Source: JBDRGC01 sp043818215 (lineage in GTDB: Bacteria > Chloroflexota > Anaerolineae > Anaerolineales > UBA11858). From it: a stretch of DNA of 10,754 bases. Both the position numbers and the translations under genes were made by a program. Shown here piece by piece: positions 6,675 through 10,754 of the stretch. The DNA lies in NCBI GenBank assembly GCA_043818215.1, contig JBDRGC010000480.1:1-10754 (forward strand), in the 5' to 3' direction. A model generated the notes under the pieces. That model had not been told where the DNA came from. It did not search any database and was given only the letters and a program-made list of their open reading frames with translations. Each line of letters starts with the position of its first letter. Within the stretch, counting starts at the first letter, position 1.

Positions 6675-6783
6675 AGGACTTACGCAGGCACCCTGCCCCC
6701 CTGCCCCCCTGTCCCCACACCTTGGGGGGAATCTCGCTGCTCCCCCCAGAATTGGGGGGCGGGGGGGGGGCTGCGTAAGTCCT
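6675..6783. mobile_element. 109-bp MITE-like element with 13-bp perfect terminal inverted repeats
   Basis: The ends AGGACTTACGCAG (6675-6687) and CTGCGTAAGTCCT (6771-6783) are perfect inverted repeats. The interior is C-rich on the left (C-runs spaced by TG, 6691-6716) and G-rich on the right (G6, G6 and G10 runs at 6724-6729, 6754-6759 and 6761-6770), so the whole element can fold back on itself. It has no coding capacity. Termini containing GGACTTACGCA recall those of short non-autonomous elements of cyanobacteria (from memory, not searched). No clear target-site duplication is visible. It sits 24 bp upstream of the dehydrogenase start codon, probably inside its leader. Confidence 0.7.
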
Positions 6784-6821
6784 TTTAGTTTTATACCCTC
6801 CACTTTTGGGAAGGTAATCTC

Positions 6822-6853
6822 ACTCCCGCAGACTCATCTGCGAGTAGTTTTTT
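6822..6853 (+). terminator. Terminator-like hairpin with T6 tail on the plus strand
   Basis: CGCAGA (6827-6832), loop CTCA, TCTGCG (6837-6842) form a short stem that an ACT/AGT pair can extend across a CC bulge. Two bases later comes T6 (6848-6853). It looks like an intrinsic terminator for plus-strand transcription, but no plus-strand gene precedes it closely. It may belong to the repeat cluster or stop antisense transcripts. Confidence 0.35.
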
Positions 6854-6860
6854 GATGAAA

Positions 6861-6953
6861 AAGTGCGTCGCACCTAATTCTCAGCTTGATACCGTCTAAT
6901 AATCTAATGTTCAAGCGACAGACCGATCTCGTTAAAGCAGGTGCGACGCACTT
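6861..6953. repeat. 93-bp element with 15-bp perfect terminal inverted repeats
   Basis: AAGTGCGTCGCACCT (6861-6875) and AGGTGCGACGCACTT (6939-6953) are perfect inverted repeats around 63 bp of non-coding sequence. Each arm also contains a smaller palindrome (GTGCGTCGCAC), so it can form a local hairpin. The form is that of a MITE or extragenic palindrome. No target duplication is convincing; a shared GATG on both sides is offset. Confidence 0.65.
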
Positions 6954-6960
6954 CGATGTT

Positions 6961-6994
6961 CTCGAAAACTCCCTCTCCCGCTTCTGGGAGAGGG
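6961..6994 (-). terminator. Hairpin after the aldehyde oxidoreductase gene, probable terminator
   Basis: CCCTCTCCC (6971-6979) and GGGAGAGGG (6986-6994) form a perfect 9-bp GC-rich stem with a 6-base loop, followed on the minus strand by AGTTTTCGAG. It lies 17 bp past the stop codon of the oxidoreductase gene. The CCCTCTCCC/GGGAGAGGG motif is also a widespread intergenic repeat type, so this may be a dispersed repeat serving as a terminator. The T run is short. Confidence 0.55.
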
Positions 6995-7011
6995 GCTGGG
7001 GGCGAGGGGAA

Positions 7012-8865
7012 TTACCCAATCCCCAACTCTGCCAACTTCTTTGCGGTGGGATTGCCGCTTTCCATATCCCAGCCAGACATCTGGTAATACATATCCTTCG
7101 CCGTTTCGATCTCTTCTTCCGTCAGCTTGACGCCGTCTGTTGCACCGCCTCGCAAGGCTTCGAAGAATTTCTTGGGCAGCTTATCGTCGACGCGGGAGAA
7201 GCCAGCTTTGGCGTTGAAAAGCCGCATCATGTTCAGGCGGCGTTCGCCAACTTGGAGCAGCTCGTCTATCGTCACATCCCAGCCGGTGATCAAGCGGACC
7301 GCGTCCACGAGTTGATCGGGGCCATACAAATGCCAGGAGGGGCCAAAGACGAATTGGCAAATACCGGCCGAATCCAATGCAGAATAGAGATGCTGCGTGA
7401 TCAGCGCAAAGCGGACTTTTTCCTCGTTCAAGTTGGTTGCCGGTTGGGGATCATTCAAGCCGATCTCCGCCATCCGTTCGGGATACCACTCGTAAGAGGG
7501 ATCATGTTCGCTGGACTGATGATCCGCGCCGAAGGGATTGACCGCGTAGATCAACCCCAGCGAGCGTTTGACCTGCGGCATGTGAGCGGGAGCTTCTTGC
7601 TTCTTGACAGCGACAACGAGTTCTTCCGTGCCGCGCCCGATAATCTCCGCGGCGCGGGCGGAGCCTTGGGCCAACACATCGCCGAAGCCTTCACGACGGG
7701 CGATCTTCTCGACCATCGTGACCATTGCCTCGGCGTTGCCGAAGCGCAGGTCAATGCCGTCGGTGTCCTCAGCAGACAGAAGTCCACGCTCGAAACAGTC
7801 CATCACCCAGGCAATTGTCGCCCCGCAGGAAATGGTGTCCATCCCATAGAGATTGCAAAGCTGATTGGCATAAGCTATCGCTTCCAGGTCGTTAATCCCG
7901 CAGTAGGAGCCAAACGTGGAGACGGTCTCGTACTCCGGACCGCCAAAGCGGGGATTGACCCGCCCGGTCTCGACGACGCGTTTACAGCGCACGGTGCAGG
8001 CGTAGCAAGTGTCGCGCTCTTTCAGGATGGTCTCTGCCATCGTTTGCCCATCGAGAGCAGCCCAGCCTTCGAAAACGCCGCTGCTCCAGTTTTTGGTAGG
8101 CAGACCGCCGCCTTCGTTTTGCGAGCTGACGACCTCTGCCGTGCCATACAAGCCCATGCCGTAAATATCGGACTCGGGGAAGTTCTTCGATCCCCAACGG
8201 GCGTGTTCGTTAAGCCCACTTTTATCGGCAATCGCAGGGTGCATTTTGCCGCGCACAGCCACGGCTTTGAGATTTTTGCTCGCCATGACCGCGCCCATGC
8301 CGGTGCGACCATTGGCGCGGCTGGTCATGCTGATCAACGCCGCAAAGTGAACGCCGTTCTCGCCGGCGATGCCGGTTTGGATGATCTGGATTTTGGGGTC
8401 ATCCAGTTCTGCTTTGATAAGGTCTTCAACCTGATCGGTGGTCTTGCCCCAAAGATGCTCTGCTGGGCGCAACTCGGCTTCGCCATTTTGCACCCACAAG
8501 TACACCGGTTTCTCTGCCTTCCCGTGAACGACGATGGCGTCGAACCCGGCGAACTTCAGCTCTGCGGGAAAAAATCCGCCCGACTGCGAATCGCCGATGG
8601 CTCCCGTCAGCGGGGACTTGGCGACCGCCGCCAGACGGCTCTGCCCGGAGATCGGCGCGCCGGTAACTACGCTGGCAGCCAGCGTGAGGGTATTTTCGGG
8701 CGCGAGTGGTTCTGTCTCAGGCGGGGTGTGCTCAAGCAGGTAGTACGCGCCAAACGCGCTGCCGCCCATATATTTGCGATAAAACGCCTCGGGCGGCTCT
8801 TCGATTTCGAAGCGCATCTCTGTTAAATGAACATGCAGGATTTTGCCGTGATAACCGTAAGACAT
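7012..8865 (-). CDS. Aldehyde:ferredoxin oxidoreductase family tungstoenzyme
   Basis: A 617-residue cytoplasmic protein of the tungstopterin aldehyde:ferredoxin oxidoreductase (AOR) family, close to the about 605 residues of the Pyrococcus furiosus enzyme. Such enzymes oxidise aldehydes to carboxylic acids and reduce ferredoxin. All four [4Fe-4S] ligands are present: C287-x2-C290-x3-C294, and C503 in AGICQF. Pterin-binding stretches are recognisable in the N-terminal domain (KYMGGSAFGAYYL, 31-43; SRLAAVAKSPLTG, 76-88) and in RANGRTGMGAVMASKNLKA (183-201). E311/E314 in GGPEYETV and H449 in GADHQS align with the catalytic Glu313 and His448 region of the Pyrococcus enzyme. ATG 8865 has GAGGAG 6 bases upstream. 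It follows an aminotransferase gene and precedes a saccharopine dehydrogenase-like gene, which suggests the aldehyde comes from amino-acid breakdown. Substrate and metal (W versus Mo) are inferred from the family only. Confidence 0.95.
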   Translation of the reverse strand: MSYGYHGKILHVHLTEMRFEIEEPPEAFYRKYMGGSAFGAYYLLEHTPPETEPLAPENTLTLAASVVTGAPISGQSRLAAVAKSPLTGAIGDSQSGGFFPAELKFAGFDAIVVHGKAEKPVYLWVQNGEAELRPAEHLWGKTTDQVEDLIKAELDDPKIQIIQTGIAGENGVHFAALISMTSRANGRTGMGAVMASKNLKAVAVRGKMHPAIADKSGLNEHARWGSKNFPESDIYGMGLYGTAEVVSSQNEGGGLPTKNWSSGVFEGWAALDGQTMAETILKERDTCYACTVRCKRVVETGRVNPRFGGPEYETVSTFGSYCGINDLEAIAYANQLCNLYGMDTISCGATIAWVMDCFERGLLSAEDTDGIDLRFGNAEAMVTMVEKIARREGFGDVLAQGSARAAEIIGRGTEELVVAVKKQEAPAHMPQVKRSLGLIYAVNPFGADHQSSEHDPSYEWYPERMAEIGLNDPQPATNLNEEKVRFALITQHLYSALDSAGICQFVFGPSWHLYGPDQLVDAVRLITGWDVTIDELLQVGERRLNMMRLFNAKAGFSRVDDKLPKKFFEALRGGATDGVKLTEEEIETAKDMYYQMSGWDMESGNPTAKKLAELGIG

Positions 8866-8876
8866 GGGGATCTCCT

Positions 8877-8911
8877 CTAAAGTCTCAGATTGCAGGTTGT
8901 AAGTCTCAAGT
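8877..8911 (-). repeat. Short heptanucleotide array upstream of the aldehyde oxidoreductase gene
   Basis: Read on the minus strand, five in-phase 7-mers follow one another: ACTTGAG, ACTTACA, ACCTGCA, ATCTGAG, ACTTTAG. The last unit overlaps the ribosome-binding GAGGAG by one base, so the array would lie in the 5' leader of the aldehyde oxidoreductase mRNA. It is an inverted counterpart of the array at 9169-9238, on the other side of the palindrome between them. Confidence 0.65.
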
Positions 8912-8918
8912 TGCCACT

Positions 8919-9168
8919 CAATGTCATTAAGTTAAGAAAATACTAGCGCTGATTGAGTAGCGGAGGCACGCATTTTGTGCCGGAGCGTACGCCTGCACTT
9001 ACGTTACGGTGCAAGTGTCGAAATCAAGCGGATTTTCGTGAAAATAATACCTTTTAGCAATCCCGTTTGGTTTCGACACCTGCACTTGCCGCAGGTGCAA
9101 GTGTACGGTTCTCCGCAAGCTCCGAACCTACTCAACCAGCACTACTTGGTCTTAACTTAAAGACATTG
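8919..9168. mobile_element. 250-bp composite palindromic element, MITE-like
   Basis: The ends form an imperfect inverted repeat: CAATGTCATTAAGTTAAGA (8919-8937) against the complement of 9150-9168, with one mismatch. Complementarity continues inward through GCTGRTTGAGTAG and through GTGCARGTGTCGAAAYCAA, so arms of roughly 110 bases face each other around an AT-rich centre near 9045. Smaller hairpins are nested inside, such as GGCAC/GTGCC near 8966-8982 and CACTTGC/GCAAGTG near 9084-9104. The trinucleotide ACT flanks both ends (8916-8918 and 9169-9171), a possible but weak target duplication. No coding capacity is visible. It occupies most of the 364-bp gap between the aminotransferase and oxidoreductase genes. 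Confidence 0.65.
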
Positions 9169-9238
9169 ACTTGTAACTTACAACTTGCTTCTTGTTTCTT
9201 GCTTCTTGCTTATTGTTTCTTGTAACTCGCTACTTCTT
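9169..9238 (+). repeat. Heptanucleotide tandem array (WCTTGYW-type) reaching into the aminotransferase stop codon
   Basis: Ten consecutive 7-bp units are visible on the plus strand: ACTTGTA, ACTTACA, ACTTGCT, TCTTGTT, TCTTGCT, TCTTGCT, TATTGTT, TCTTGTA, ACTCGCT, ACTTCTT. The last two units contain the TAG stop (9230-9232) and the final two lysine codons of the minus-strand aminotransferase gene. The unit TCTTGCT matches the unit of the array at 5230-5313 (TCCTGCC/TCCTGCT) in the same phase, so both look like versions of one repeat family. Confidence 0.8.
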
Positions 9239-10540
9239 AACTGCCTTCACCGAATCATCGAAGATATTCAAGGTCTCGGTGACATCTTCCTCGCTCAAGG
9301 CGGCGCAGAGGAACCAGGGTTCGCGTCCGTCCACATCGGGCATCACACCGCGACGGATGAGTTCCATGCCGATTTCTTCGTACAAGTCCATATCCGAGTT
9401 CAGGTAGTCGCGGAAGGTGTGCGGTTCTTTGTCGCTGCCAAGCAGCAGGCTGAACATCGAGGGAACACCCGTGACCACATGGGGGATATCCTGTCTGGTC
9501 AAAATCTCGTCAAGTCCCTGCATGAGCACAGTCCCACGTTTATTGATGGTTTCGATGACCGGCGTGGTTTCGATCAACTCGAGGGTCGCGTCCGCCGCGG
9601 CGGTTCCCGTCACATTGCCCGAGTATGTCCCGCCGTGCGACATGCCAGCCGGGTTGACGGTCATCATCACGTCCTCTTTGCCCGCAATCGCCGCAATCGG
9701 GAAACCGTTGCCCAGCGATTTGGCGTAAGTCACCAAGTCAGCTTTGACATTGTAAAATTCTTGCGCGCCGCCGTTGGCGATACGGAAACCGGTCTTGACC
9801 TCATCCATCAGCATCACAATCCTATATTCGTCGCACAGGCGGCGGATAGCGGGCAGCATTTCGGGGTCAGGCTGGATGCCCGCCGCATTCCCCATCATCG
9901 GCTCGAAGACAATTGCGGCAATCTCACCCCACTGTGCTCTGACGGTGCGTTCGAGCATCTCAATATCGTTGAAGGGCAACGAGATGACGTAATCTGCGAT
10001 ACCTCTGGGGATGCCGGAGGTGTTCGCCGCCGCAATCGGCGCGCTCGGCGATCCCATCATCTGGGCGTTGGATGACGCTGTGCTGAACATGAAGTAGTCA
10101 ATCTGCCCGTGATAATGCCCTTCGAACTTTATGAATTTCTCGCGGTTGGTGTACGCACGGGCGATACGCAGCGCATGGAAAACTGCTTCCGATCCTGTGT
10201 TTGTCAACCGGACTTTATCAACTCCCGTTAACCTGACGATCCGTTCAGCTACCTTTACTTCGAGAGGCGTTGTCCAGGCGAAAAGCGTACCCTGATCTAT
10301 CGCCTCTTTGACGCGCTGATTGACCACCGGATGGGCGTGCCCCAAAATGATCGGGCCAAAGGCGAGACGATAGTCGATATAGCGGTTATCGTCCATATCC
10401 CAAACATAGGCGCCATTGCCCTTCTTGATGACAAGTGTGTCGTCCTCGCCCCAATAACGAAAGTTGGAATTCACGCCATGTGGGATCACTTTGCGAGCGC
10501 GCCGATAAATTTCTTGGGTTTTGGGTCCTTGCATTGTCAT
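9230..10540 (-). CDS. Class III PLP-dependent aminotransferase, glutamate-1-semialdehyde aminomutase-like
   Basis: A 436-residue fold-type I PLP enzyme of the class III aminotransferase family, similar in length and motifs to glutamate-1-semialdehyde 2,1-aminomutase (HemL). Visible motifs are the phosphate-binding TNTGSEAVFHALRIAR (113-128), FEGHYHGQ (139-146), the cofactor-binding D246 in MLMDEVKTGFR, the Schiff-base lysine K274 in TYAKSLGNG, and HGGTYSGN (302-309). TGSEA replaces the SGTEA usual in HemL, and no heme genes are nearby, so a catabolic or specialised aminotransferase is more likely than heme synthesis. GGAG lies 7 bases before ATG 10540; a second ATG at 10534 is possible. It is the first of three same-strand genes, followed after 364 bp by an aldehyde:ferredoxin oxidoreductase and then a saccharopine dehydrogenase-like gene. 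The amino donor is unknown. Confidence 0.9.
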   Translation of the reverse strand: MTMQGPKTQEIYRRARKVIPHGVNSNFRYWGEDDTLVIKKGNGAYVWDMDDNRYIDYRLAFGPIILGHAHPVVNQRVKEAIDQGTLFAWTTPLEVKVAERIVRLTGVDKVRLTNTGSEAVFHALRIARAYTNREKFIKFEGHYHGQIDYFMFSTASSNAQMMGSPSAPIAAANTSGIPRGIADYVISLPFNDIEMLERTVRAQWGEIAAIVFEPMMGNAAGIQPDPEMLPAIRRLCDEYRIVMLMDEVKTGFRIANGGAQEFYNVKADLVTYAKSLGNGFPIAAIAGKEDVMMTVNPAGMSHGGTYSGNVTGTAAADATLELIETTPVIETINKRGTVLMQGLDEILTRQDIPHVVTGVPSMFSLLLGSDKEPHTFRDYLNSDMDLYEEIGMELIRRGVMPDVDGREPWFLCAALSEEDVTETLNIFDDSVKAVKK

Positions 10541-10618
10541 AAGGTTACTCCATTTATTAACTTGATTATGTAATTAGGGTCTTAGTAATTGATTCCTTGC
10601 ACAAAAAACAAGAAAATT

Positions 10619-10709
10619 AACCACAGATTTCACGGATTGCACGGAAAAAACAAAAAGAAAAAATCTGTGACATCGTGCCCTATGGGTAAAATCAGTGTAA
10701 TCCGTGGTT
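10619..10709. repeat. Imperfect inverted repeat upstream of the aminotransferase
   Basis: AACCACAGATTTCACGG on the left (from 10619) faces TCAGTGTAATCCGTGGTT on the right (ending 10709), and an internal ACAGATT/AATCTGT pair (10623-10629 and 10662-10668) adds a second possible fold. The form matches a widespread class of intergenic palindromes beginning CCACAGATT and ending AATCCGTGG. It lies 79 bp upstream of the aminotransferase start codon. No coding capacity is visible. Confidence 0.55.
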
Positions 10710-10727
10710 CCGGCTCGTCCGGGTTAG

Positions 10728-10754
10728 GTCTAACTGATCTACTCGTCTACTGAT
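10728..10754 (+). repeat. Start of a possible short tandem repeat at the right edge
   Basis: The last bases read CTAACTGAT, CTACTCGT, CTACTGAT, three related 8-9-bp units ending at the window boundary. This may be the beginning of another short tandem array, but too little is visible to be sure of the unit. Confidence 0.3.

Noticed and set aside
6886..8826. A 646-codon open frame on the plus strand opposite the aldehyde oxidoreductase gene
   Set aside because: It is antisense to a clear AOR-family gene with all cluster cysteines. Its translation has no recognisable domain and begins inside an inverted repeat. Codon bias of a GC-rich gene explains it.
9185..10075. A 296-codon plus-strand frame opposite the aminotransferase
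   Set aside because: It starts within the heptamer array and is antisense to a well-supported PLP enzyme gene. It has no recognisable motif.
9230..10540. Calling the aminotransferase hemL
   Set aside because: The SGTEA motif reads TGSEA and there are no heme biosynthesis neighbours. A related class III aminotransferase of unknown substrate is the safer call.

Overview
The window looks like chromosomal DNA of an anaerobic, repeat-rich bacterium. The best guess is a Chloroflexota (Anaerolineae-like) lineage. This is an inference from the style of the sugar-binding proteins, the ferredoxin-linked aldehyde oxidoreductase and the heptanucleotide tandem repeats between genes; no rRNA or marker gene confirms it. 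There are seven protein-coding genes, six on the minus strand and one on the plus strand. No tRNA, rRNA, CRISPR array or transposase gene was seen.

Region 1 (1-3703, minus strand) is a CUT1-type sugar ABC importer operon: a lipoprotein substrate-binding gene, then a MalF-like permease, then a MalG-like permease that runs off the left edge. A 13-bp perfect hairpin separates the binding protein from the permeases, and the two permeases overlap by four bases. No ATPase gene is present. The binding protein is the most unusual item in the window. It is one 783-residue chain carrying two complete binding proteins of different classes: an N-terminal xylose/ChvE-type periplasmic domain (the class normally paired with CUT2 importers), followed in frame by a family 1 glucose/oligosaccharide-type domain (the CUT1 class).

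Region 2 (3704-5173) has a 423-bp divergent intergenic region with a NarL-geometry palindrome (TAGGGGA-TT-CCCCCTA) and a long hairpin. It is followed by a plus-strand response regulator with the unusual order receiver - LuxR/NarL HTH - receiver. Its position suggests that it controls the sugar operon, itself, or both. No histidine kinase is visible.

Region 3 (5174-10754, minus strand) holds three metabolic genes. In transcription order they are a class III PLP aminotransferase resembling glutamate-1-semialdehyde aminomutase, a tungsten-type aldehyde:ferredoxin oxidoreductase with all cluster cysteines, and a saccharopine/lysine-dehydrogenase-like protein. Together they suggest amino-acid or amine breakdown through an aldehyde, with electrons passed to ferredoxin; the substrate cannot be read from the sequence. 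The genes are separated by gaps of about 360 bp packed with non-coding repeats: a 109-bp MITE-like element with G-quadruplex-prone runs, a 93-bp inverted repeat, a terminator-like hairpin, a 250-bp composite palindrome, and heptanucleotide arrays that touch the ends of neighbouring genes. A further heptanucleotide array lies between the response regulator and the dehydrogenase, and another inverted repeat sits at the right edge.
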